Below, in pieces: positions 37,201 through 44,806 of a stretch of DNA of 51,071 nt. Position numbers and translations under genes: made by a program. The notes below the pieces were generated by a model that did not search any database, had not been told where the DNA came from, and saw only the letters and a program-made list of their open reading frames with translations. The stretch is from a virus. Positions within the stretch are counted from its first letter, which is position 1. Every line of letters begins with the position of its first letter. The stretch spans positions 1 to 51,071 of IMG/VR virus record IMGVR_UViG_3300020442_002506; one strand, given 5' to 3'.

Positions 37201-40200
37201 CTGGATTGGAAATATGGTGTATTGATTTTTATTTCAAACCTTTGAGGTAAGAAATTAACATTTTCAGTTGCAGTATGTGCTATGCCAGATTCATTAGCAT
37301 ATCTTTGAACTCTTAATATTCCATCTGCCTCAAAGACATTCAAAATACCCATGGTTTCATTCGATACTGTAATCGAACTACCAAAAGAAACTGGAACAAA
37401 AGAAACTTGAATGTCAGTTACCATACCACTGACACCTGTTGATCCAACTCCAACAACTAATTTTGCTTGATTAGTTCCGATTCCAGCTTCTTGAGGTCCG
37501 TTAAGACCAGCAACGAAAGTTGATAATCCAGTAACCTGAACAATATCATTATCCAATAAATCAAAGTTTGGTTTAATGGAAACTTCTACCGTGGAATTAT
37601 TTTTCCAAGTTACAATAGCGTTTTCATATGTTTCTTCTGTAGAAGCAATGCTAGTAATAGTTCTACCATTAATTCTACTGATTTCAGCAGCAACTCCTGT
37701 TCCGACCTCTGTCTCATCAAAGTTAATATTGTCCCCAACAGCATATCTGGCATTACCTGTAGAGGCAACACTGATAAAGTCAACAGAACCACTACTTAAG
37801 TCATCAACAATTGAATCTTGTGGGAATATCTTATATGGTTCAATAACAAAGTCATAAGCAGACTGTTGTTGAGCAATTTTATGTGGGAAAGTATTTCTAA
37901 TAAGTTTTGAATTATTAAAATCAAAAGACTGATCAATTTTATCAGCTGGATTTATATTTTCACTGATCGCCTTTGATCTAAATGAATTTCCAATAAAGAA
38001 GGGGAATTCTGGATTGTTAGAAGAATCAATAGTTCCATAATAAGCATACACACCTTGGGGGAATTCATTGGTAATAGAGAATCTACCATTGAACTCATCA
38101 AGATCTCCAGAGTTGTTAAATTTAAAGTCATCAACAAAGAAACCTGCTGGGAAAGTTACGGAACTAGGTCTATTTTCAATATGAGTGATACTTTGCACAT
38201 AACCAGATTCCATTCTTCTGGTTCCACTCTGAATATCTTCTGGATCATTATATCCAAAAGATCCATAAATTGGATTTCCATCATATGCCCATCCAATCAA
38301 TGGTGAGTGGAAAGATCCACTATCTTCAAAAGCATCTCTTAAAGTTATACCATATCCAATAGCAGCATATTCAAGACCTTGATCAGGTGTTGGTGAAATA
38401 ATCTCACCACTGTTATTATTATTTTTAGCAAACTTATTGACACGTAAACGTCTTACGAAACCATTCAGATTTGCCCCAGAACCGACAGAATCTGCCCTAA
38501 TGACAGTTGTATTGGCATCGTAGTTTACACCCCCACTCAAGACGACTACAGAGGTTACTATACCAGCACTGTTTATCTGTGCTCTCAGTCTAGCACCACT
38601 ACCTGTGGTGGCAATTCCCACTGCATTTGACTGAACTACTAATTCTGGTGGTGAAGTATATCCACTACCACCACTAAGAACAAATACACTATCAATTCTA
38701 CCATTTAGAACAACTGGTTTTACTTCAGCTCCTTGTCCACTGTTAATTTCAATTTCAGGAGTTCTTTCAAAATTTAAAATCTCAGATCCATAATCAGTTC
38801 CTGGTTCGTAGAGATAAGCATCAACAATTGGACCACGGATAACAGGTGTTGCCGTAAACGTACCCTCTTGTTGTTGTGTGGTTACAGCACTAATAGTTAC
38901 AGCTACATCTGGGTATTTAAAGATATGACTACCAACTCCAACAGTTGTCATATTGACAAATTTGCCTCTGTTGAAGTCAGTTAAATCTGTTCCAGCAGCT
39001 CCAGCATTAGACAGTCTAAAAGTATCACTATCTACGACTAAAATCTTGTATTTTGTATCCGATGATAATCCTGAAACAGCAGTATCTGAGAATTCATATT
39101 CTACAATATCACCATTAGAGAAGTTATGATTATCAAAGTTAACTGTATCATATTCAGTTCTAATACCACTTGACTGAACAATTAGTTTTCTATTAGAATA
39201 TCCTTGTCCAGGGTTAAGAACATTAATCCTATCAATCTTTAGCTTCTTCTCTGTAGTTCTAAACTTCATTACTCCAGAATTATTTTCTGTAGTAATACCA
39301 ATAGTATTAATACCAGTTAAAGCATCTAGTTGATTGTTATAAAGTTGAATCGTTCTGCTGTTGATAAATCCAGCATAGTATATACTTCCCGTTTGTAACG
39401 TTAAACCTTGAATCTCATCATTAGATGTATTTGAAGAAATACCCAAAGGTTGTGCTAATTGAGCACTGTAAACAATTGGATCACCAGTTTGGAATGGATG
39501 AATTGAATCAAAAGTAATTGTATTAGCAGTGATGTCAACACCACCATTTTGTGTAATTGGTTGAGCATCAAAGAAAGCTTCTCTGAATTCAGATGCTAAA
39601 GTTGCAGAAGCTCTTGCTCCAGAACCATTACCACCAGTAATGTTAATTGCTAAAACTTCTTCAATATCAAAGTTAACTGGATCAACTAAAATATCTGTGA
39701 ATGATCCTTCGACAACTGCCTGAATTCTTGCTGTGGTTCCTGTAGAAACTGATGGATTATCAACAACAACATTTGGAGGAGTAACAGCATCATAATTAGA
39801 ACCACCGTTGAATACTTCGGTTCTATCTAATGGTCCATAGAAAACAGAATCATCAACTTTATAGTTAACAATTTCTACACCATTAATCAACATTCCAGTT
39901 GATCCTGGTAATGTCTCTTCTTTAACACCATCAGTCAATCTTTGACTTAATGGGAATTTTTTAAGAAGTTTTTGTGGTTGAACCTTACCTTCTCTTTGTT
40001 CTGCTAAGGTAAAATAATGTGGTCCATCTATAACCTCATTAAAACTTACAAAAGATCCTGCTGCCAAGAAAGATCTACTTAGAGCTAATTTACATCTATT
40101 GTTATTTGGTGGTGGTTCTTTTGAAACATAATACACACCTGTAGACAATCCAACAATTGGTTTTACTCCTGGACCGGGTTCATAGTAAACCTCATCACCA

Positions 40201-42116
40201 GTGAAGAATGGCAGAGCATCTTGGAAAGAAAGTGTATTATACGATAATGTATTTGAATCAAAGTTCAGAATAGATCCAGAAGATGTGGATGCTACAGAAA
40301 TAGTTACAGATGTAATTGATGGAGAGATAGCATAATTTGGTAGAGAGTTTGAAGCAGAATATCCAAATTCTTCATTTTCAATATAAGTATTGAGAACATC
40401 GGAAGCAACTACGTTATTACCGAGAGCAATCGGAGTTACGTTACTTGTTGCTGTATTAATTCTTTTTCTTACATCATAAGTGCCAAGTGGATTGATTTGA
40501 GAATAATCACCAGCACCTAAAGTTATGGCATTATCTGTAAGGTTTACATTAACAACTTCTAAATTAGATGCTACAATATTTTGACTGTTTCTATCAAGAA
40601 TATCTACAAAATCAAAAAGTTTTAAACTTGATTTGGCAATAGGTGATTCAAGATTGAATGTAGATCCACTGAATGTAGATACAAAATATCTTGCAGAACT
40701 ATTGTAAATCCAAGAATTGAAAAATACTTTGGAGTATGAAGTATCTTCTGGATTATCATAAACTACTTTACCAAGACTCTTTACAGAAATCTTAGAACCT
40801 TCAACGGCAGAGAAAATGCTTTGATCTTCTGTGTCTAATTCACTTAGAACACCTGTTACAAAGAATCTTACAGGTTTTGTAAGATCATTTGATTCGTAAG
40901 CATATACAAAAGTATCTTGAATAACTTCAGATCTGGGAGAGATGTTTTCAATTACACCTTCACATCCAAAGAACTGAGTAATAGTTTTGTCGGTATAAGT
41001 TACAGTATTAACACCAACGTTAAATATTCCAGCTTCGGGGAATCCAATAGTTGAATCTACAGTTATAATAGAACCACCAACTCCAACTTCACCAATTGTA
41101 AAACTACTACCAGGAATAACAAATTTACCTTCAACCAAAGGAGAGTCATCAAATCCAGTAAACAAGGAAATTTTATAGTAAGTCTGTATACCAATGTTCT
41201 CAGAGGACCCTCTAGAGAAAATTTCAATTTCAGAAACTGGACCAGAAGCAGCTCCAACTCCAATACTTGGATTAGCATCTTGGAACAACGTTGTTCCAGA
41301 AATTAGAGCAGGGTTTTGAGTGAAAAGAGATGTGCCAGAGATCAGTCTTGGATCACCACTAATCAGTCTTGCTACGATTATTTCTCTACGAATATATTCG
41401 GCAAATGATGGTTTTGATAAAAATTGTTCTAGATCAATTACTTTAGAATCTATTCCATACAAAACCTTCATCAAGATTTTGATAGATTCTTCTGTTCCTT
41501 TTGTTTGATATAAACTCTTGGATTCTTTAATAAAGTTATTGACATCCAAACCAGATGCTACTGGGGTATCTTCTAGACCAGGAGCATATAATGCCTTGAG
41601 TTTTTTGTAAAACTCTTTTAGGAAGAGAGCACTTAAGTTTTGAACGGCAGTTCCTGAAATGTGCTCAGAAGCATCACTGGTAGAGAAAACTAATTCACTT
41701 GGATCACTAGGATCACGATATGATGTGATACCAGAAAAACCACGTAAGCAACCAGTAAATGAATTTGTTGTTACGCCAGTGTATGAAATAACTTCACTGT
41801 CAAGTCTAATAAGACCATATTCAGTAGGAAATCCTTTTGTATTTGTTACAAAGATTTCAGTGTCAGTTGTTGAAATGCCAGCAGTAATAGCAGACATTCC
41901 AGAAATTATATCTGGGGTTAAACTATCTAATTTTATATAACTATCTAAATTTTCGGCAAGATCAACTGGACCTCCAGGAAATTCCTGTGAGGTGTAATAA
42001 GACTTTAAAAAGTCTATGGTAAGAGGATTTTCTTCCTTGATAAACTCAGGAACCTGACTATCAACAATTTGTTGAATTTTGACTCTTGAGTTAAAGACGG
42101 AATCTGTGTTTATCAT
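28227..42116 (-). CDS. gp7: Giant gp7-position baseplate wedge protein (4629 aa)
   Basis: One uninterrupted frame of 13.9 kb lies between gp6 and gp8, the place of gp7 (1032 aa in T4), the wedge protein that binds gp10, gp8 and gp6. The N-terminal 300 residues (IQQIVDSQVPEFIKEENPLT, LKALYAPGLEDTPV, YQTKGTEESIKILMKVLYGI) look like the conserved core of marine T4-like homologues. Most of the rest is beta-rich repeats: at least nine GG-x-GY...P units, YTG...C-x-RG modules, and two copies of an INGVxQxPG module (near residues 3262 and 3989). Residues about 4215-4470 resemble a beta-propeller with DGSKMLVVGG-type and EFDLSTDYDITTA-type strands. No frameshift is seen. The gp7 name rests on position, and the size and domain set are unlike T4. 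Confidence 0.82.
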   Translation of the reverse strand: MINTDSVFNSRVKIQQIVDSQVPEFIKEENPLTIDFLKSYYTSQEFPGGPVDLAENLDSYIKLDSLTPDIISGMSAITAGISTTDTEIFVTNTKGFPTEYGLIRLDSEVISYTGVTTNSFTGCLRGFSGITSYRDPSDPSELVFSTSDASEHISGTAVQNLSALFLKEFYKKLKALYAPGLEDTPVASGLDVNNFIKESKSLYQTKGTEESIKILMKVLYGIDSKVIDLEQFLSKPSFAEYIRREIIVARLISGDPRLISGTSLFTQNPALISGTTLFQDANPSIGVGAASGPVSEIEIFSRGSSENIGIQTYYKISLFTGFDDSPLVEGKFVIPGSSFTIGEVGVGGSIITVDSTIGFPEAGIFNVGVNTVTYTDKTITQFFGCEGVIENISPRSEVIQDTFVYAYESNDLTKPVRFFVTGVLSELDTEDQSIFSAVEGSKISVKSLGKVVYDNPEDTSYSKVFFNSWIYNSSARYFVSTFSGSTFNLESPIAKSSLKLFDFVDILDRNSQNIVASNLEVVNVNLTDNAITLGAGDYSQINPLGTYDVRKRINTATSNVTPIALGNNVVASDVLNTYIENEEFGYSASNSLPNYAISPSITSVTISVASTSSGSILNFDSNTLSYNTLSFQDALPFFTGDEVYYEPGPGVKPIVGLSTGVYYVSKEPPPNNNRCKLALSRSFLAAGSFVSFNEVIDGPHYFTLAEQREGKVQPQKLLKKFPLSQRLTDGVKEETLPGSTGMLINGVEIVNYKVDDSVFYGPLDRTEVFNGGSNYDAVTPPNVVVDNPSVSTGTTARIQAVVEGSFTDILVDPVNFDIEEVLAINITGGNGSGARASATLASEFREAFFDAQPITQNGGVDITANTITFDSIHPFQTGDPIVYSAQLAQPLGISSNTSNDEIQGLTLQTGSIYYAGFINSRTIQLYNNQLDALTGINTIGITTENNSGVMKFRTTEKKLKIDRINVLNPGQGYSNRKLIVQSSGIRTEYDTVNFDNHNFSNGDIVEYEFSDTAVSGLSSDTKYKILVVDSDTFRLSNAGAAGTDLTDFNRGKFVNMTTVGVGSHIFKYPDVAVTISAVTTQQQEGTFTATPVIRGPIVDAYLYEPGTDYGSEILNFERTPEIEINSGQGAEVKPVVLNGRIDSVFVLSGGSGYTSPPELVVQSNAVGIATTGSGARLRAQINSAGIVTSVVVLSGGVNYDANTTVIRADSVGSGANLNGFVRRLRVNKFAKNNNNSGEIISPTPDQGLEYAAIGYGITLRDAFEDSGSFHSPLIGWAYDGNPIYGSFGYNDPEDIQSGTRRMESGYVQSITHIENRPSSVTFPAGFFVDDFKFNNSGDLDEFNGRFSITNEFPQGVYAYYGTIDSSNNPEFPFFIGNSFRSKAISENINPADKIDQSFDFNNSKLIRNTFPHKIAQQQSAYDFVIEPYKIFPQDSIVDDLSSGSVDFISVASTGNARYAVGDNINFDETEVGTGVAAEISRINGRTITSIASTEETYENAIVTWKNNSTVEVSIKPNFDLLDNDIVQVTGLSTFVAGLNGPQEAGIGTNQAKLVVGVGSTGVSGMVTDIQVSFVPVSFGSSITVSNETMGILNVFEADGILRVQRYANESGIAHTATENVNFLPQRFEIKINTPYFQSREQDEIFFNPFEVVGIGSTAGIATTRSYQFNGITTIRSIPTQSIFLQNHPFVTNQELDFTVGSAAGAIGISTSPSQSKFDMPSVVYAVVSSKDHVGIATVLNGPSVFFRDVTGTDSYDYKLTTKYPQVTADIKKIKATVTTGESHGLVNGDKIELNVKPGITTGVGAASTVTVKIVDEKLLINPVAISSSGINTTTNIITQNSHGFISGDKVYYETSESIGGLTTGSYFVYTVDTNNFQLADTKKDIFSSPPRTITLTSAGGHDHTFSLINPPLEVFKNNNVEFNLSDSTLTGYNFRIYYTDDYKNRVVSTGSTTEFLITEFGTPGTVGAGVTLEYSDNFPSILYYNLEKSGYISTSDVSVLSNNQIQYYNSKYNGSYKVTDVSSNTFDVNLNSPPERDSYVRDQIEKLEYTTDSLTATGGINDVKLIFEGLDYRTVPSISSITSDEGVGAILRLNSSSIGKLEGVRLLTQGFSYPSDKTLKPEAAIPNELTVQDYQTLDSVTVVTGGRNYLTPPSLILFDPEEGTVVPEFDGTVELAGSSVSPTTVIDGVEVAGIRIDRNPVGLDDESVYRIIPINNDNGVSIVSVASSTDNTVTLSISTPILGFTTAPFANGDLIFVEGIGLASTDGQGHNSSDYDYAYFTITNYNSSANPNTLTYSLSSFVSGGNNTGIAITNPGFFANVIKKDNLAEFSIQRKSSTFIPGEALFLNDNFVIGSVDLFVSSFNDLTGKLNVTGITPIKVGDRLTGSVSGSRCTISDLSSKVGRFNVDSTSKFTKGWSNEIGFLDEDYQVTSDNDYYQRMSYSVQSVKSFDDVISYVNDIVHPAGYRNFVDMQIDPTGNVGASFTTAQEDPFLVIDVYDGAKRVDSVNDFDYVRDVEATTNTSKSIEFENIKVSDFILNKSNRVLSIDDISDNFLNENSEDLIDFTDTGEWTEGRQTNKFIVQTVDATNSNELSLKEIVLITNNQDTFALEKVGLGDSVGEFDGVYDSDDNQYSLRFTPFEPYNTDYDIKILQTFFDDTTAGVGSANVGFVDLISSTDTVSAGASATVIGFSTLHTDSIYSSVEVYDSLTNDIDYYELVLSHSAGDTHLTELAAFNTRVSLSGFSGPFIGSFTSSIDSGVVTLSFTNNGSNDVRIRTQTVGINTSGAGIGTYRFKFTGTIDGSERTARLEAGLSTTTSGVSTSILGISSITDASVKSTVKVAIGETQAIHQVYVVNDDQRKNLYILTYPFLSIGSTSGVGTFGVDYGVDNIIDVKFYPDITGDVDIKTFNEIVYRDLDNNGGVSGIGDLTYGNVRSNVAQVTYFGINQREVLEFDAKHNSVDIFAKTFDPDSSILRPSDGVFTVEHYFQDGEELSYTPGSNLVGVAATGLVYDTGVGTARLPQTVYAIRDNASQFRVAITTANAIAGTGVTFTSVGTGNKHVLSMVKNKEKAIISIDGIVQSPISKTPLDFTLTNAIGAGATIFELSGISSIRPNDLLKINDEYVKINIVGLGSTSDVGVAADGDIPLVEVTRGFVGSSATSHSAEDAVSVYRGAFNIVNSKIHFTSAPKGAGRQDLDERGLTIPRSSFNGRVYLRKNYDSNLIFDDISDQFDGVTSRFRLTSIGTDVTGIGSTGGNGLVLINGIFQAPSTPNNTNNNFSIIENAGISSVVFTGILSAAGGQIVDETDINLNQLPRGGVPISFGSTNGLGYAPIVPAEIVATATNGVITEVTGIPTTGTTVNISTAAYDNLTGILTVTSDGNHTLNVGDKINFSGLEFSCPSESPFHNVYVFPSEQGVNFTISSFDYDNKTGIATVGLTSAHNFSIGRYVDLSNIGFSCTLPHAGVTTTTFPDGSSGKKAIGVNTNRYPILGIAGTNKFVVDVGVSTIAHTYTGSGATAGNAFEVKPAGPYYVDEIISATQFKSQVGVVTFAHTYVGSGNFAKWTTANFGSGYVTVPGVAVTDIAFEHRFVSAGVGSIRQTSFDGPAFTATGATYDSPTGLLVLTIPNHGLTTSNSIGIDTGGIVFTCSSDDFRSLNPYPRSTDPLAGIVTAILSVTTNTITVDAHPGGGAGTGAEVTATVGAGGTIAVSIVSGGTGYVNPRVFVDSPSYENLPVTGISRLAIGNTSETGIGMSVTIDVIGINTFFQEKPIVNFEYDETTGLATVTAPDFVPRLNEFVQLRNISFACTAPHAGVTTTIFPDGTQGFDYRVLSIDTDLQQFTTNVGISTIAHTYESGGIVRSGIGATLFEIKEFRITKPGYAFRAGDKVTVVGLATDPNVGDNFRQFEIEILDTFEDTFSSWQFGELDYIDDISALQDGLRARFPLSYNDQTLSFEVDKNDPDSALIDLESLLIVFINGVLQEPGTAYNFDGGTSIVFTEPPVPQDKISIFFYRGKVGTDSLFTNINETIKPGDDIFIKRTPLIEFGLAPNTLENRSQESTRTVIGITSSSETETTLYRGEGVNQVTNKPIIWTKQKVDRILNGEFISKERDSIEAQIYPTASVIKNVTTSDTQIFVDDTSLFLGVDGTDTNFGGVLQTGIATVGFGSTETINIESVGGITNLEVEGYTGLITGITTSAARLEEFFPFDVTKATPNDRFDVSTGINTAVSIAVKDDGSSIFAAGAGGTITEYTMSTPHKINTAVINGSNTVDIRSSVTELYDIYFLADGTKLYTVGKGAQAPFVTQLNQFDLGTAWDLTSIAATGVSTEISIANQTQAHRAMVVTGVGRTVYTLDPATATFYHYQLTIPYDITSIGYVQNHTIVDDNAPYDFSISQDGSKMLVVGGENEQIIEFDLSTDYDITTAVGVETSTIGVGIPTAMTIQTSAADGDRAYVLNTTGFTSQYNMSIPAEGLGIVFQLDLQDVPTEIERQKLLPGYRIVVSDTGVGTGLTTLVGSATSVGIGTTNVIGISTDKLDNVYELYYANISGTVGLITCYVDPDTNVVGVATTGSYLEPAGKISWGRIFGIDRASTPLEFFSDGNAFEVGLTTYPTFQRRDVGLRDTGALSKR

Positions 42117-44020
42117 TTCCTACTTAATTGACCGTTTGTATAACTGGATGCTACAGGGAAACCAACACCTGAAATTTGTTCGCCAGATGCAATAGTGTCT
42201 CTTGCCATATTTATGGTGCTATTGGAGATGTCTAGTTGTAGGTAGAGATCTTTTAGACCAATGACATCATTGGATTCAGGAACGGCTTGTATTTCGATAA
42301 TACCGTCTGGTTTTTCTGTAGATGTGATATTAACGGTATTAATTAAAATTTCACCTTTGACATAATCAACACTTCCAGCAGCTGGAACCACCAGAACTGG
42401 TTTCCCATCAACTTCTTTAACAATAGCAATGGATCCGTCCTTAAGTCCTGGGTTCGGAACGTCGGTAAAGTATAAAACATCCGAAGAACCAGAAATTGTA
42501 AATCCAGTGCTCTTAATGTTATATCCCTCAGACACTACATGAAACTCATTTCCATAACACAATTCATACTGTGTAAATTGATTTAAAAGAGATCTTAAGT
42601 TTCTTCTGATAATAACTCTTGTTACGTTCGATGTAATGGCACTGTTGGTTTGGTCAATAACCTTCAGAGCTTTACTATACTTAAATCTTCCCCCAAAAGC
42701 ATTTAATTCTACTGAATCGGAATATGTGTTAAGACTTGAAGTTACATCAGACTTCAATTGGTTAGCATCTTGAACTTGAGCAGCATTGTAAAATACCGTT
42801 GACCGTAACTCAATGAATAGTAGTTTCAGATCTTCAATTCTTTGATTAACACCAGCAACAGCAAATTGCTTTAAGTCACTTAGAATCTGTGCTTTGGAGA
42901 AGTCTGATAGGAATGTACCATTTCTTGGTTTGATACTCAGTACAACTGTTCCAAACTCTGGTGGATCTAATTCTTCACCACCAACGACAGATACGGATTC
43001 TGTATCAGGATAGATTTGCTGCACTATAGCTTCGTAATCTTTTGCTGTAACCGCTCTGTACTGTGAAGAATATAATCTAGGAGCATAATATTTTACAGAC
43101 TCTACAGATTCAACATTAGCACCATCAATAGCTGATTGATTCGTCGTGACAGTAACAGTGTTTGTCTGAACAAAATTAATTCCCGAACTATTCTTCAGTG
43201 ACCCAACAAAACTAAAATTGGCAGATCCATTTCCATCTGTACCATCACAAATAATGTAACTTACAGAAATAACAGCATCATTTTCTAATTTCTTTCCAAA
43301 GATGCCGTCACCAAATAAGAGTTCATATCTTTCATCAGATACTTCTTGAATCAAGAATATTTCTGAAGTTCCAGAAACTTTAATAATATTATCTACTAAG
43401 TTATATTCTCTACCAACACTATCTGATGGTCCTTGTACTGTTACCCTGATTGACTCAGTATCAATTCCTGGGTTGTCTAATACAAATCTTTGATCTGTAG
43501 AACCTGTTACAGAAAAAGTTTTCGTAATTAAGGTTCCTTGATAGATATCAAGATTTGAATAAGTTGCTCTCCTCAATCCATGAGCATTAGTGTCTTCAGA
43601 AACCAACGGAGAGACCGTTGTAACGTCCTCAGGGATGGAGAAGACTACAGAAGTATTATCGGCATTGCCAACACAAACAAGACCCTTATTGAGGGTTACA
43701 GAGGGACTTGTGCCAGTGAACTCAACATCAAAACTAACCTGTGCTATGGAAGATCTTCTTGATCTTGGAACATAACCAATGTTTCTGGCAAGAGATACAA
43801 TGTTCTCTCTCAAAGTCGCTGAATCTATGAAAGATTCATTGACAATCATATTTGTGTTGAATGCAGTAATATAGGTATTATATGCTAAAGTATCAATCAG
43901 GACGGAGAAGTTTGAACCCTCAAAATCAAAGTCCGTAAAATTAGTATTAGCTCTCAGATAAGACTTGATTGAAGTCTTTATCTGATCAAAATCTAAATTT
44001 GTAAATCTAGTAAGTGGCAT
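42113..44020 (-). CDS. gp6: Baseplate wedge protein gp6
   Basis: This 635-aa protein is the gp6/J-like wedge protein that forms the ring around the baseplate hub (T4: 660 aa). The N-terminus (TRFTNLDFDQIKTSIKSYLR, DFEGSNFSVLIDTLAYNTYI, NMIVNESFIDSATLRENIVS) is strongly conserved, as are VTAKDYEAIVQQIYPD and GGEELDPPEFGTVVLSIKP. It overlaps the giant gp7-position gene by 4 nt and starts immediately after the gp25 stop, so gp25-gp6-gp7 form a coupled series under the gp25 late promoter. Confidence 0.97.
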   Translation of the reverse strand: MPLTRFTNLDFDQIKTSIKSYLRANTNFTDFDFEGSNFSVLIDTLAYNTYITAFNTNMIVNESFIDSATLRENIVSLARNIGYVPRSRRSSIAQVSFDVEFTGTSPSVTLNKGLVCVGNADNTSVVFSIPEDVTTVSPLVSEDTNAHGLRRATYSNLDIYQGTLITKTFSVTGSTDQRFVLDNPGIDTESIRVTVQGPSDSVGREYNLVDNIIKVSGTSEIFLIQEVSDERYELLFGDGIFGKKLENDAVISVSYIICDGTDGNGSANFSFVGSLKNSSGINFVQTNTVTVTTNQSAIDGANVESVESVKYYAPRLYSSQYRAVTAKDYEAIVQQIYPDTESVSVVGGEELDPPEFGTVVLSIKPRNGTFLSDFSKAQILSDLKQFAVAGVNQRIEDLKLLFIELRSTVFYNAAQVQDANQLKSDVTSSLNTYSDSVELNAFGGRFKYSKALKVIDQTNSAITSNVTRVIIRRNLRSLLNQFTQYELCYGNEFHVVSEGYNIKSTGFTISGSSDVLYFTDVPNPGLKDGSIAIVKEVDGKPVLVVPAAGSVDYVKGEILINTVNITSTEKPDGIIEIQAVPESNDVIGLKDLYLQLDISNSTINMARDTIASGEQISGVGFPVASSYTNGQLSRK

Positions 44021-44422
44021 TTATCTCGTTACCTCAAGAAGGAAAGAAATATTCTGAGTCGGTAGTTCTTGACCAACAATATCAAATACAACTGTGACTT
44101 CAAAAGTGTTCTCGTCAGGTCTTGGAACCACAGTTACGTTTAAGTTGGCTGCTCTTGGTTCAAAATTTAGTAGAGTTTCCTCTATTTGGTCCTGGATAAT
44201 GGCAGCAGTACCAAAATCACAGAACCCAAACAGAGAACTTCTAACATCAGAACCCAAATCGGGGTTAAAAAACCTCTCTTCGGGCACTGTCTCTACCAAA
44301 TTCCTCACGGCTCTAGCAATAGTTCTCTCATTAGAAAGAACTGGAAGGTCTTTCGTGACTGGATGTGGCACAAAAGATAACGAAATATCCTTAAATGATC
44401 TAGATTTTCTTGTCGAAGCCAT
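44021..44422 (-). CDS. gp25: Baseplate wedge protein gp25
   Basis: This 133-aa protein is the gp25 (GPW-like) sheath-initiator wedge component; T4 gp25 has 132 aa. The ATG at 44422 (MASTRKSRSFKDISLSF) is chosen over an in-frame TTG 12 nt upstream because it gives the family length. No strong Shine-Dalgarno sequence precedes either. Recognisable blocks are VPHPVTKDLPVLSNERTIAR, RNLVETVPEERFFNPDLGSD and PTQNISFLLEVTR at the C-terminus. An AATAAATA late promoter lies 28 nt upstream. Confidence 0.95.
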   Translation of the reverse strand: MASTRKSRSFKDISLSFVPHPVTKDLPVLSNERTIARAVRNLVETVPEERFFNPDLGSDVRSSLFGFCDFGTAAIIQDQIEETLLNFEPRAANLNVTVVPRPDENTFEVTVVFDIVGQELPTQNISFLLEVTR

Positions 44423-44449
44423 GAAAAGGCACAATTTTAACCGTAAACC

Positions 44450-44457
44450 TATTTATT
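44450..44457 (-). promoter_or_regulatory. Late promoter (AATAAATA) for the gp25-gp6-gp7 unit
   Basis: The octamer overlaps the TAA stop of the 99-aa gene (44456-44458) and lies 28 nt before the gp25 ATG. Confidence 0.6.
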
Positions 44458-44755
44458 ACCGTTTTTCATAACCATCATAGTCACCAAATGCAAGGTGATC
44501 AAACGTGGCTGGTTTCTTACCATAGGTTGGTTCAGTGCCATACTCCCAATCATCATAGTCTTCGTCGTTACGAATACTTTCATGGAGCATAGTTTGACGT
44601 TTCATGTCATGGATGTGGTCTCCCACAACCTCTCTGAGCATTTGGTCTTCTGGTTTTTTCATAGGTCTAGTCCAATAGTCGGTGATTAATCCTCTCGTTC
44701 CCCACATTGACTCCATGTAATCTGGATCTCTATCTGGATGTGGTTGAGTTGCCAT
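44456..44755 (-). CDS. 99-aa Asp/Tyr-rich protein upstream of gp25, function unknown
   Basis: The product is hydrophilic and acidic, with DYMESMWGTRGLITDYWTRP near the N-terminus and a DEDYDDWEYGTEPTYG segment. It has no signal or membrane segment. I recognise it only as a protein type recurring before the baseplate genes of marine T4-like phages. Its ribosome binding site (AGGAGGGG) is part of the 3' arm of a GC-rich hairpin that ends about 6 nt before the ATG, so translation may depend on opening that hairpin. Confidence 0.75.
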   Translation of the reverse strand: MATQPHPDRDPDYMESMWGTRGLITDYWTRPMKKPEDQMLREVVGDHIHDMKRQTMLHESIRNDEDYDDWEYGTEPTYGKKPATFDHLAFGDYDGYEKR

Positions 44756-44756
44756 T

Positions 44757-44799
44757 AAAAAACCCCTCCTGAGTTCGTTTTAGAACTTTTAGAGGGGTT
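44757..44799 (-). terminator. Hairpin with T-run ending the 45-kb cluster; overlaps the next gene's ribosome binding site
   Basis: On the minus strand an 8-bp perfect stem AACCCCTC/GAGGGGTT (arms 44792-44799 and 44761-44768) encloses an inner 5-bp stem AGTTC/GAACT. It is followed by a run of six T's (two from the stem end plus four). This is the form of a rho-independent terminator, placed 8 nt after the stop of the preceding gene. The 3' arm also carries the Shine-Dalgarno of the 99-aa gene. Confidence 0.68.
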
Positions 44800-44806
44800 A
44801 CTATCC

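Noticed and set aside
42208-42215. CATAAATA inside gp6, about 90 nt before the giant gp7-position gene
   Set aside because: It is within conserved coding sequence and may be a chance match. It could be a real internal late promoter, but unlike the accepted sites it is not at a gene junction.
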